Part shown: positions 1-6,814 of the stretch, in pieces
Layout: each line of letters starts with the position of its first letter
Numbering within the stretch: the first letter of the stretch is position 1
Assembly (NCBI GenBank): GCA_947581745.1
Contig: CANPVW010000026.1
Coordinates: 1-9,175 of the forward strand
Direction of reading: 5' to 3'
DNA: 9,175 nucleotides
Source: Candidatus Benthicola azotiphorus
GTDB lineage: Bacteria > Gemmatimonadota > Gemmatimonadetes > Palauibacterales > Palauibacteraceae
Notes under the pieces: generated by a model
The model's input: the letters and a program-made list of their open reading frames with translations, nothing else
What the model was told of the DNA's origin: nothing
Database searches by the model: none
Program-made: the position numbers and the translations under genes

Positions 1-852
1 GTTCACGGTGACTTCCATGTCCGCGTACTGGTAGCCGAACCGCGTGCGTCCGATGGGAACGGGAGCCACTCCGTCGCGGCCGACGCCGATCGTGTAGACT
101 CGAATCCCCAGAGCCGCGGCCGCCGCCGCCGCATCCTCGGGCGCGATGTCCCCCCGGTTGTTGTCCCCGTCCGTCAGCAAGACCACGACGCGCGACCCCT
201 CCTCGACTGACCGGAGCCGATTCACCGCTGTCGCGAGAGCCGTCCCGATCGCCGTTCCGTCCCGCAGCTGGCCGACGTCGAGATTGTCGATCGCCTGGTA
301 CAGGATCCCGTGATCGAGCGTCCCGGGCACCACGGTGAGCGCCTCGCCGGCGAAAGCCACGAGACCGATCCTGTCTCCATCCCTTCCCTCGACGAACCGG
401 CTGACTTCCCTTCTCGCCACGGCTATGCGGTTCTGCGGTCGGAAGTCCTCGGCGAGCATCGAGCTCGAGATGTCGAACGCGAGCATGATCGTGACGCCCT
501 CCGATCGCTCTTCCACCCGCTCCACGAGGCGCACGGGGCTGGCCAGCGCCACGACCGTGAGAACGAGGGCCGCCGAGCGCCACGCCGGCGCCCACGCCGA
601 CCAGAGAGTGAAGCGCCGCAGCGGGACGGTCAGCTCCGGGCCGGCCGGTGACTCCGCCGCGATCGACCCGGTCTCATCGGCGGCTTTCTCACGCGGTTCC
701 GCAGATGCCTCTGCTGCCTCTGCGCGGCCCGGCGCACCGCCGATTCCCGGAAGCGGCATGCGGACCCGGCGTCTCTGAAGCGCCGCCCAGCCGATCGGAA
801 GCAGGACGAGGAGCAGAACGAACGGCCAGGCGCCGAGCGACAGACCGAGCAT
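1..852 (-). CDS. BatA-like VWA-domain membrane protein (partial, 3' end off the left edge)
   Basis: The first 284 residues are present; the frame is open to the window edge. A short N-terminal region holds a membrane segment (about residues 7-24), followed by a basic RRRVR stretch, an Ala/Glu/Pro-rich linker (about 36-74) and a second membrane segment (about 88-105). A von Willebrand A domain starts near residue 118. Its metal-binding MIDAS site is intact: DISSS at 127-131 (D127, S129, S131), DGT at 197-199 and TDGD at 227-230. This is the architecture of BatA proteins, which are anchored in the inner membrane. The linker between the two membrane segments looks longer than is usual for BatA. 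The ATG overlaps the stop of the upstream gene (TGATG) and has GGAGG seven bases before it. It is the fourth gene of a MoxR/DUF58/BatD/BatA set, so it probably acts with that ATPase. VWA assignment is firm; the BatA label rests on context and topology. Confidence 0.88.
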   Translation of the reverse strand, partial: MLGLSLGAWPFVLLLVLLPIGWAALQRRRVRMPLPGIGGAPGRAEAAEASAEPREKAADETGSIAAESPAGPELTVPLRRFTLWSAWAPAWRSAALVLTVVALASPVRLVERVEERSEGVTIMLAFDISSSMLAEDFRPQNRIAVARREVSRFVEGRDGDRIGLVAFAGEALTVVPGTLDHGILYQAIDNLDVGQLRDGTAIGTALATAVNRLRSVEEGSRVVVLLTDGDNNRGDIAPEDAAAAAAALGIRVYTIGVGRDGVAPVPIGRTRFGYQYADMEVTVN

Positions 853-1763
853 CAGGCGGCCTCCGCTTCTTCGGCTTCGACCCACGCCAGGCAAGCGTCC
901 GCATCGCCGAGGGCGATCGTCCGGGCACCACGCACGTGCGCGAACCGCACGAGACCGGACCGGGCCTGCAGGGAGAGGAGCCCCGCTTCCAGGTCAGTCG
1001 CCGGATCGGCACTCCCTGCCGTGACGAACTCGCGTACCGGACGCTCGGGCGGCCACCCGCGGCGTGCTGCCAGATAGCGGCGCAGGACCTTCTCGAGCCC
1101 GTCGTAGTAGGCCGCGAGGTCGAGGTCGCCTTCCTCCAGGCTCTTCTTCAGCCGCTCCAGCGCCTCCCGTGTCTCGAGCGCGGGATCGACGAGCTGCGGC
1201 GCGTCCATTTCCTCATCAGTCTTCCGGAGACGGCGGAGCAGCCACCAGAGGAGCGCCAGGGCAAGCAGCAGGAGGAGAAGCCACCACGGGAAACGGCGCA
1301 CGGGCTCGGGGCCCCGCGAACCCTCCAGAGGAAGCGGTCCCTCCGACGCGGCCGGCAGCACCGACATCACCTGGACCGGGGGCGGAGTGAGCGAAACGGT
1401 CACGCCATCCACTTCCACCGTGACCGGCGGGAACGGCCACGTCCCCGCCTTCCAGGCCGCCAGCACGTATCGGGCGCGCCAGCTGCCGCCGCCGGCATCT
1501 TCCCAGCGGGCCTCCACGGGACGCAGCTGCTCCACTTCCGCCTCCAGGTTGAGCAGCGGCGGGAATCTCACGTCGGCCTTCTCGGACCCGGCCACGGAGA
1601 GTCCGAGCGTGAACTGTTCTCCCACGCGGACCGTGTCGGGGCGAAGCGCGGCGCCCGAAGCGGGTGCCGACGGACCCTGCTGCGCCCGGGCCACGCCGAT
1701 CTGTCCGGACAGGCCCAGCACGAGTCCAAGGACCGCGGCGACGGCCGGACGCACGCCCGGCAT
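852..1763 (-). CDS. BatD-like membrane protein of the MoxR/VWA operon
   Basis: The 303-residue protein has a signal peptide (hydrophobic core about 8-20, likely cleavage after ARA at 25-27). A Pro/Val-rich beta-type domain follows at about 40-135, presumably periplasmic. A strong Trp/Leu-rich membrane helix spans about 159-177, flanked by RR and by RRLRK. The cytoplasmic tail of about 125 residues is helical. The tail stretch LAAYYDGLEKVLRRYLAARR (about 216-235) resembles the helical module at the end of BatD/DUF4381-type proteins, where it sits next to the DUF58 and VWA partners. It is shorter than full BatD proteins, with room for only one Ig-like domain outside. No catalytic motif is visible, so a scaffold or sensor role linking the periplasm to the cytoplasmic ATPase is an inference. 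The start overlaps the DUF58 stop (TGATG), with GAGG eight bases upstream. Membrane topology is well supported; the family name is moderately sure. Confidence 0.8.
   Translation of the reverse strand: MPGVRPAVAAVLGLVLGLSGQIGVARAQQGPSAPASGAALRPDTVRVGEQFTLGLSVAGSEKADVRFPPLLNLEAEVEQLRPVEARWEDAGGGSWRARYVLAAWKAGTWPFPPVTVEVDGVTVSLTPPPVQVMSVLPAASEGPLPLEGSRGPEPVRRFPWWLLLLLLALALLWWLLRRLRKTDEEMDAPQLVDPALETREALERLKKSLEEGDLDLAAYYDGLEKVLRRYLAARRGWPPERPVREFVTAGSADPATDLEAGLLSLQARSGLVRFAHVRGARTIALGDADACLAWVEAEEAEAA
860..864 (-). promoter_or_regulatory. Ribosome binding site of the BatA-like gene
   Basis: On the minus strand GGAGG lies seven bases before the ATG at 852, within the last codons of the BatD-like gene. 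It supports the start at the TGATG overlap. Confidence 0.65.
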
Positions 1764-2692
1764 CAGTGGAGCCTCGCGCGGGCCCGGCCTGCGAAGAACG
1801 CCGCGAGATCGGCGGCGTAGGACCGATCCGTTTCGAGAACCAGTCGATCCGCCCCGGCGCGCCGGAAGGTGTCCTCGACCCGCTGCTCGCGCGCCGCGGC
1901 CAGCCGGGCCAGGCCGCTGCGCGTGCGAGAGTCCTTCAGGTCGAGCACGCCGACGGCTCCGGTCTCCGGGTCCCGCACCTCGATCAGGCCCACGGCCGGC
2001 AGGGATCGTTCGCCCGGATCCACCAGGTGAAGTCCGACGACGTCGTGCTTTCGCGACGCGGCCGTGAGCTCCTTCCGGAAGTCCGGCCCCTGGAAGTCGG
2101 AGAGCACGAACACGAGCGACCTCGTCTTGAGCGACCGGACGGCGGTCGCCAGGGCGAGGCCGATGTCCGTTCGCTTCCCCTCGGGCCGATGGCTCGCCAT
2201 CACGTGGAGCAGCTGCCGAAGGCGACCGCGACCGCGCCGCGGCGTCAGCCAGCGCTCCACCCGGTCGGTGAACAGCAGGAGGCCTACCCGGTCGTTGTTG
2301 CGCGCCGCCGCCAGCCCGAGCAGGGCCGCGAGCTCGAGGCTCAGGTCCCGCTTCGTGCGCACGCGGGTCCCGAAGTCCGTCGAACCCGACAGGTCGACGG
2401 CCAGCAGCACGGTGAGCTCCCGCTCCTCCACGAATTTCTTGATGAAGGGCTTGCCCATCCGGGCCGTGACCTTCCAGTCGATCGCCTGGAACGGATCGCC
2501 CGGCTGGTAGGCGCGGACCTCGGAAAACTCGATGCCGTGTCCCCTGAACACCGAGTCGTAGGCGCCCACCGCCCGGTTCTCCATCAGTCGGCGGGCACGA
2601 AGCTCGAGCCGGCGGACCAGCGCCGCGAGGGCCGAGGCATCGGGGCTGGGGTCCCGCTCCGGCCGCCGGCGCCGGAAGAGACGAAACGGCAT
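1763..2692 (-). CDS. DUF58 family protein (VWA-like, MoxR partner)
   Basis: The 309-residue protein has the DUF58 signature at about 50-90: GHGIEFSEVRAYQPGD followed by AIDWKVTAR and a conserved FVEERE. The C-terminal half is a VWA-like fold with a complete MIDAS pattern: DLSGS at 100-104, T175 and SDF at 198-200. No membrane segment is seen, so it is probably cytoplasmic, unlike the next two genes. DUF58 proteins are regularly encoded directly after MoxR ATPases and are thought to be their VWA adaptors. The frame is open further upstream, but the ATG at 2692 is chosen because it overlaps the moxR stop (TGATG), because MPFRLFRRRR is a normal start for this family, and because the upstream extension would lie inside moxR. 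No strong Shine-Dalgarno sequence precedes it, which suggests translational coupling to moxR. Family assignment is firm; the molecular job in this organism is not known. Confidence 0.93.
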   Translation of the reverse strand: MPFRLFRRRRPERDPSPDASALAALVRRLELRARRLMENRAVGAYDSVFRGHGIEFSEVRAYQPGDPFQAIDWKVTARMGKPFIKKFVEERELTVLLAVDLSGSTDFGTRVRTKRDLSLELAALLGLAAARNNDRVGLLLFTDRVERWLTPRRGRGRLRQLLHVMASHRPEGKRTDIGLALATAVRSLKTRSLVFVLSDFQGPDFRKELTAASRKHDVVGLHLVDPGERSLPAVGLIEVRDPETGAVGVLDLKDSRTRSGLARLAAAREQRVEDTFRRAGADRLVLETDRSYAADLAAFFAGRARARLH

Positions 2693-3708
2693 CAGGGAAC
2701 CGGGACCACCGCCAGGAGCCGTTCCAGGACCTGGTCCGGCGAGATCTCTTCCGCCTCGGCCTGGAAGGTCAGAACGAGGCGGTGCCGCAAGACGTCGTGC
2801 GCCATGCCGGTCACGTCTTCGGGAACCACGTACGCGCGCCCGGCGAGGAAGGCGTGGGCCCGCGCCGTGCGGGCCAGGTAGATCGTGGCCCGGGGCGATG
2901 CCCCGTACTCCAGCCACCCCGCCAGCTCGGCATCGAGATCCGCCGCGTGTCGAGTCGAGCGCACGAGGTCGAGGATGTAGTCCTCCACCCTCTCATCGAG
3001 ATAGATCTCCGACAGGAGGGCGCGGGCCGCCAGGATCTGCTCCGCCGTCGCCACCGGCTCGAGGACCGCGAGATCGTCCGTCACCGTGGCCCGGAGGATG
3101 TCACGTTCCTCATCCCGGTTCGGGTAATCGACCCGGATCTTGAGCATGAACCGGTCCACCTGCGCCTCGGGAAGCGGATAGGTGCCCTCGTGCTCGATCG
3201 GGTTCTGGGTCGCGAGCACGAGGAAAGGCTCCGGCACCCGGTGAGTGGTCTCACCGATCGTGACCTGGTGCTCCTGCATCGCCTCCAAAAGGGCGGACTG
3301 GACCTTGGCGGGCGCCCGGTTGATCTCGTCCGCGAGGATGAGGTTCGCGAAGATCGGCCCCTTCTTCGGAACGAACTCTCGGTTCACCTCGTCCCAGATC
3401 AGCGTTCCGATCAGGTCGGCCGGAAGCAGGTCGGGGGTGAACTGGATCCGCTGGAAGCTCGTGTGAATCGCGTCGGCGAGCGAGCGGACGGCAAGCGTCT
3501 TGGCCAGTCCCGGGACTCCCTCGAGCAGGACGTGCCCGCCCGTCAGGAGCCCTATGAGCAGCCGCTCCACCATCAGCTCCTGCCCCACCACCCGGCGGGC
3601 GACGGCGGTCCTGATGTCGTTCAGGAAATGGCTCGCCTCGGTGATGCGACCCGTGCGCTCCTCGAGCTCTGATTCCGAAATGCGGTCCGTGATCTGCGTT
3701 TCGCTCAC
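2692..3708 (-). CDS. MoxR family AAA+ ATPase
   Basis: The 338-residue length is typical of MoxR proper. The motifs appear in order: Walker A GVPGLAKT (64-71, K70), Walker B LILADE (123-128), sensor 1 ATQNP (166-170), arginine finger in DRF (186-188) and sensor 2 GASPRAT (269-275). MoxR ATPases form hexamers and act as chaperone-like remodelling machines working with VWA proteins, as in methanol dehydrogenase activation and RavA/NorQ/CbbQ-type systems. The DUF58, BatD-like and BatA-like genes follow immediately and are its probable partners. The start is GTG at 3708, with AGGGGGGA directly upstream; this is a tight spacing, but no other start codon near the family's usual N-terminus looks better. 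The gene begins 25 bases after the stop of the Rossmann-protein gene, so co-transcription is likely. Which protein it remodels cannot be told from the sequence. Confidence 0.96.
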   Translation of the reverse strand: MSETQITDRISESELEERTGRITEASHFLNDIRTAVARRVVGQELMVERLLIGLLTGGHVLLEGVPGLAKTLAVRSLADAIHTSFQRIQFTPDLLPADLIGTLIWDEVNREFVPKKGPIFANLILADEINRAPAKVQSALLEAMQEHQVTIGETTHRVPEPFLVLATQNPIEHEGTYPLPEAQVDRFMLKIRVDYPNRDEERDILRATVTDDLAVLEPVATAEQILAARALLSEIYLDERVEDYILDLVRSTRHAADLDAELAGWLEYGASPRATIYLARTARAHAFLAGRAYVVPEDVTGMAHDVLRHRLVLTFQAEAEEISPDQVLERLLAVVPVP

Positions 3709-3716
3709 TCCCCCCT
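3709..3716 (-). promoter_or_regulatory. Ribosome binding site of moxR
   Basis: On the minus strand AGGGGGGA abuts the GTG start codon. It is the only Shine-Dalgarno-like purine run here and supports starting moxR at 3708, although the spacing is shorter than usual. Three downstream genes depend on this ribosome entry if the TGATG junctions are coupled. Confidence 0.5.
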
Positions 3717-3733
3717 GCCCGTTCAGAGTACGA

Positions 3734-5386
3734 TCAGCGCTTCATCCGCTCGCCCTCGTCTTCGAACCGGAAGACGTACGCGGCGAGCGCTCCCGGTCGA
3801 ATGTCGCCGCTCCTGGCCCGTACGTCGAGGTCGGCGCCGGAGCCGTGCCCCGCATCCGGAACGTCGAGGACCGCGGCCTGGTAACTGACCAGGCGTTCGC
3901 GCCATCTACTCCACGACTCGGCGCGGAGGTCCACCCAGCCGCGGTTCGCCCACGTCGCCTCGGCCGGGCCGTCCGGCACCACGCTCACCCTGGGACCCCG
4001 CAGGAGTCGCTCTCCGTCCGGCAGCAGGATCGGAATGCCGATGGACAGCACGTCGGAGCGCAGCCGATCGTCCGCTTCGATCAGGTCGAGGGATCGTGAC
4101 GCCGTCTCCTCCGGATGGAGGTCTGCGGCGGCACGGACGTCCGAAAACAGCCGGTGCAGGATCTCGGCCTCGAACAGGAGCTTGCTCAGTCGGGGAGGCC
4201 CCAGCATCTCGAACGCGACCGACCGCACGCCGTGCCGCGCCTCGAGCTCCTCCATGTACCGGAGCGCCGTCTCGCGCAGCGCGCCGCCCCGGTAGGTCGG
4301 CCCCATGGTCGCGGCGTCGAGCGCGCCGACGATGTCCCTGCCCGTGGGTCTTCCGCGGATCTCCGCGATCGCCGCGTCCGCGATCTCCTCGGGAGTGATG
4401 ATCTCCATCAGGCCGAGCGACGAGATCGTCTCGTACTCACCCAGGCTGAACAGACCGTTCTCGCCGGCATCGAGAAACACGGACTCGAGCGGCTCGCCCG
4501 TGTCTTCACAGTCCCCGGGCATCGGATCCGTGAAGGCATCCGAGAGGTCTATCGGCTCACGGCAGTCGAACCGCCGGATCGGCTTCCCACCTCGCATCAC
4601 CGGCCCGTAGCTGATGCGTTTCCAGGCGACGGCGGCCGTCGGCTTCACTTCCTTCACCACGGGCGAGTCCGGCGTGCGCCCCATCAGGAACAGCAACGCC
4701 GAATGCGCGCCGGAGACACTGGACTTGGACAGCAGCGTCGCGGAAGGACGCTCCTCGGAGTGCGTGAACGGCACGTTCAGGCCCATGCCGCCGGTTCCCG
4801 AAGTCCCGATCTTCAGGTAGACCTCGGTGCGCGCTTCCCGCATCCCGTGCATCAGGACCTGCACGTGGCGGATGAGCTGCGGCAGGTAGAGGGTCGTCAG
4901 GTGTGCCTCGATGTCCGCGACCGTCGGCGTACCTCCGGTCCACATCAGGTCCCGGAGCTTCCCGGCGGATGTGAACAGGTCCTGGTAGGCGATCGCCGTC
5001 GCTGTATTCACGCAGTCGATGACGAGTTCAGGTCGATGTGCCTCGAGAAGTGAGTAGAGGAGATTGCGCTGGAAGTCCGACCGCTTCAGGTCACCCAGCA
5101 GGTCGTCGAGGATCTCCGCCCTTCCCTCGTCCGTCTCCAGCATGGCCGTCCGGGAATCATCCCGTCGGCTGGCACGGAGCAGGATGTCCCCCCACTCCGC
5201 CACCAGCTCGACGCCCTCCGCATCCGGCGAGCGGCGGAGCGTCTCCACACCCTCTTCCGCTTCGGCGCGCCGCAGCGCCGCGATCACCAGCCGGGCGGGA
5301 CGCAGCAGCAGCAGTTTTCTGGCGATGGCGATTCCCACCAGCCCGGAACCGCCCAGCATCAGGATGTTCCTTCCCTGTATGTCCAT
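3734..5386 (-). CDS. Atypical SDR-like NAD(P)-binding protein, function unknown
   Basis: The 550-residue protein starts with a Rossmann strand and the nucleotide-binding loop GGSGLVG (12-18), i.e. GxxGxxG as in extended short-chain dehydrogenases/epimerases. The DCVNTATA stretch (124-131) sits where the fourth strand would be, and LKIGTSGTGGMG (191-202) where the catalytic Ser strand would be. Around K221 the sequence is TLLSKSSVSG, so the canonical YxxxK has Thr at the Tyr position. The protein is about 200 residues longer than usual extended SDRs; the extra part (about 330-550) has no motif I recognise. No signal peptide or membrane segment is seen. It lies one base after the rluB stop, with AGGA nine bases before the ATG, and 25 bases before moxR. 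Oxidoreductase, epimerase or non-catalytic NAD sensor are all possible; I cannot name a substrate. The Rossmann fold is reliable, the function is not. Confidence 0.8.
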   Translation of the reverse strand: MDIQGRNILMLGGSGLVGIAIARKLLLLRPARLVIAALRRAEAEEGVETLRRSPDAEGVELVAEWGDILLRASRRDDSRTAMLETDEGRAEILDDLLGDLKRSDFQRNLLYSLLEAHRPELVIDCVNTATAIAYQDLFTSAGKLRDLMWTGGTPTVADIEAHLTTLYLPQLIRHVQVLMHGMREARTEVYLKIGTSGTGGMGLNVPFTHSEERPSATLLSKSSVSGAHSALLFLMGRTPDSPVVKEVKPTAAVAWKRISYGPVMRGGKPIRRFDCREPIDLSDAFTDPMPGDCEDTGEPLESVFLDAGENGLFSLGEYETISSLGLMEIITPEEIADAAIAEIRGRPTGRDIVGALDAATMGPTYRGGALRETALRYMEELEARHGVRSVAFEMLGPPRLSKLLFEAEILHRLFSDVRAAADLHPEETASRSLDLIEADDRLRSDVLSIGIPILLPDGERLLRGPRVSVVPDGPAEATWANRGWVDLRAESWSRWRERLVSYQAAVLDVPDAGHGSGADLDVRARSGDIRPGALAAYVFRFEDEGERMKR

Positions 5387-5387
5387 G

Positions 5388-6119
5388 TCACTCGTTCCTG
5401 TTCAATTCGCGCAGCCGATACACCTCGCCCGGTTCCAGCGGGCGCCAGGCCCCGCGCGGGAGGTCCCTCAGCTCGAGCGGGCCGAACGCGACCCGCTTGA
5501 GTGAGTGGATCGTCAGACCGACCGCCTCCATCAGGCGTCGGATCTCCCGATTCCGGCCTTCCCGCAGCGAGAGCTCCAGTACCACCTCATCGCCCCGGCC
5601 TCCCGGAAGGACGTCGAACGCCTCCACGCGGGCCGGACCATCCTCGAGCTCCACCCCGTTCAACAGACGGCCTCCGACGCCCTTCGCGACGGGGCCGGCC
5701 ACCGTCACCTCGTAGCGACGCAGGACCCGGTTGCGCGGGTGCAGCAACCGCTCCGCCACCGCGCCCTCGTTCGTCAGGAGGAGCAGGCCCTCGCTCATGT
5801 AGTCGAGCCGGCCGACGTGAAACAGGGACGCCAGATCCGCGTCGATGAGATCGTAGATGGTCGGCCGACCTTCGGGGTCGCTGCGGGTGCTCAGGCAGCC
5901 CGGCGGCTTGTGCAGCATGATCCACCGCGGGGGCTCCAGCCGAACCGCCCGTCCGTCCACTTCCACGGTGCTCGCGTCGGGATCGACCTTCGTCCCCAGA
6001 ACCGTGACGACCTCCCCGTCCACCCGCACCCGCCCGTCGCGAATCAGCTCCTCGCTGCTTCGTCGAGAGGCCACACCGGCACGCGCGAGGTACTTCTGCA
6101 GGCGCATCGTCGCGGCCAC
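5388..6119 (-). CDS. rluB: 23S rRNA pseudouridine synthase, RluB/RsuA family
   Basis: The 243-residue protein has an N-terminal S4 RNA-binding domain (MRLQKYLARAGVASRR, from residue 5 to about 50), then the pseudouridine synthase fold. The catalytic motif is HVGRLDYMSEGLLLLTN (101-117), with D106 the expected nucleophile, and the family's EGRNREIRRL (187-196) follows. Most RluB proteins have T-S/E-G after the catalytic Asp; here it is YMSEG. It isomerises a uridine in large-subunit rRNA; RluB is favoured over RluE/RluF or RsuA because of the neighbouring scpAB, a common arrangement. The annotated start is GTG at 6119: GGGGAGG lies ten bases before it inside the end of scpB. An ATG four codons later (6107) would give the classic MRLQKYL start but is 22 bases from that site. 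Target uridine cannot be read from sequence. Confidence 0.93.
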   Translation of the reverse strand: MAATMRLQKYLARAGVASRRSSEELIRDGRVRVDGEVVTVLGTKVDPDASTVEVDGRAVRLEPPRWIMLHKPPGCLSTRSDPEGRPTIYDLIDADLASLFHVGRLDYMSEGLLLLTNEGAVAERLLHPRNRVLRRYEVTVAGPVAKGVGGRLLNGVELEDGPARVEAFDVLPGGRGDEVVLELSLREGRNREIRRLMEAVGLTIHSLKRVAFGPLELRDLPRGAWRPLEPGEVYRLRELNRNE

Positions 6120-6121
6120 GC

Positions 6122-6814
6122 TCAGAAGACCTCCCCGGCGGCCTCCTCCCGGGGCGCCACCGGCTCGGTTTCCAGCTCAGCCTCGCTGACTTCCAGCTGC
6201 GACGGCCCGGCTTCCGGCTGCGACGGCCCGGTCTCCGGCTCCATCCCCTCAACCTCCTGCGCCGCCTGCTCGGCCTCCATCGCCTGCTGCAGCTCACCGA
6301 GCACCACCGGAAGCTCGTCGGACGACGGCAGGTCGGAGAGGTCCTTGAGACCGAAGTGCTCCAGGAAGTTCTGCGTGACGCCGTAGAGGAGCGGTCTCCC
6401 GAGGCCGTCGCCGCGGCCCACGACTTCCACCAGTTCCCAGTCCAGCAGCGTCCGCAGCACGGAGCTGGCGCTGACGCCTCGCACGTCTTCGATCTCGATC
6501 CGGCCGATCGGGTTCCGGTACGCGATGATCGCCAGCGTCTCGAGCGCGGCCGGCGACAGGTGAGGCGCCCGCGGCACCGAATCGAATCGCTCGAGGTAGG
6601 GAGCGTACTCCGGACGGGTGAGGATCTGGTATCCATCGCCCAGCTGGTAGACCTGGAAGGCGCGCTCCGACTCCTCGTACTCGTCGCGCAGCGTCTGGAT
6701 CGCCCGCACCACGTCCTCCTCCGTGAGGTGCTCGTCCGCCCGCGCGATCTCGTCCGCTCTGAGCGGGGTCTGGCTCGCGAACAGCGTCGCCTCGACTATC
6801 TGCTCGACCCTCAT
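6122..6814 (-). CDS. scpB: Segregation and condensation protein B
   Basis: ScpB is the winged-helix dimer subunit that binds ScpA in the SMC-ScpAB condensin complex for chromosome folding and segregation. The 230-residue protein carries the conserved core: LSPAALETLAIIAYRNPIGR (86-105), then EIEDVRGVSASSVLRTLLD (107-125), the GRGDGLGRPLLYGVTQNFL stretch (133-151) and EHFGLKDL. From about 175 to the end there is a Glu/Pro/Gln-rich tail, including a GPSQ repeat, that is not part of the family core. The reading frame stays open far upstream through scpA, but the ATG at 6814 is the true start: it overlaps the scpA stop (ATGA), has GGGGAGG seven bases before it, and gives the normal MRVEQIVEATLFAS N-terminus. 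It ends two bases before the rluB start codon. Confidence 0.97.
   Translation of the reverse strand: MRVEQIVEATLFASQTPLRADEIARADEHLTEEDVVRAIQTLRDEYEESERAFQVYQLGDGYQILTRPEYAPYLERFDSVPRAPHLSPAALETLAIIAYRNPIGRIEIEDVRGVSASSVLRTLLDWELVEVVGRGDGLGRPLLYGVTQNFLEHFGLKDLSDLPSSDELPVVLGELQQAMEAEQAAQEVEGMEPETGPSQPEAGPSQLEVSEAELETEPVAPREEAAGEVF
6130..6136 (-). promoter_or_regulatory. Ribosome binding site of the pseudouridine synthase gene
   Basis: On the minus strand GGGGAGG lies ten bases before the GTG at 6119, within the last codons of scpB. It favours the GTG over the ATG four codons further in. Confidence 0.6.
6190..6240 (-). repeat. 21-base tandem repeat inside scpB tail
   Basis: Two adjacent 21-base units (6190-6210 and 6211-6231) differ at one base and are followed by a partial third copy to 6240. 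In scpB they encode the heptads ETGPSQP and EAGPSQL (residues 194-200 and 201-207). Unit length is a multiple of three, so copy-number change would keep the frame. It lies in the low-complexity tail outside the folded core. Confidence 0.85.

Noticed and set aside
648..1820. 390-codon plus-strand open frame
   Set aside because: It lies antisense to the BatD-like and BatA-like genes, with Arg/Pro/Gly-rich composition typical of GC-rich shadows and no recognisable domain.
1664..2881. 405-codon plus-strand open frame
   Set aside because: Antisense to the DUF58 and moxR genes, whose family motifs are clear; the plus-strand product has no motif or good ribosome binding site.
2693..2917. N-terminal extension of the DUF58 frame
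   Set aside because: The extension lies wholly inside moxR and is low-complexity; the start at the TGATG overlap gives the family's usual N-terminus.
2782..3672. 296-codon plus-strand open frame opposite moxR
   Set aside because: Its codons mirror the moxR reading frame; no domain is recognised and moxR motifs are intact on the other strand.
4115..5053. 312-codon plus-strand open frame opposite the Rossmann protein
   Set aside because: His/Arg/Gly-rich shadow; the minus-strand protein has a clear nucleotide-binding loop and uninterrupted coding.
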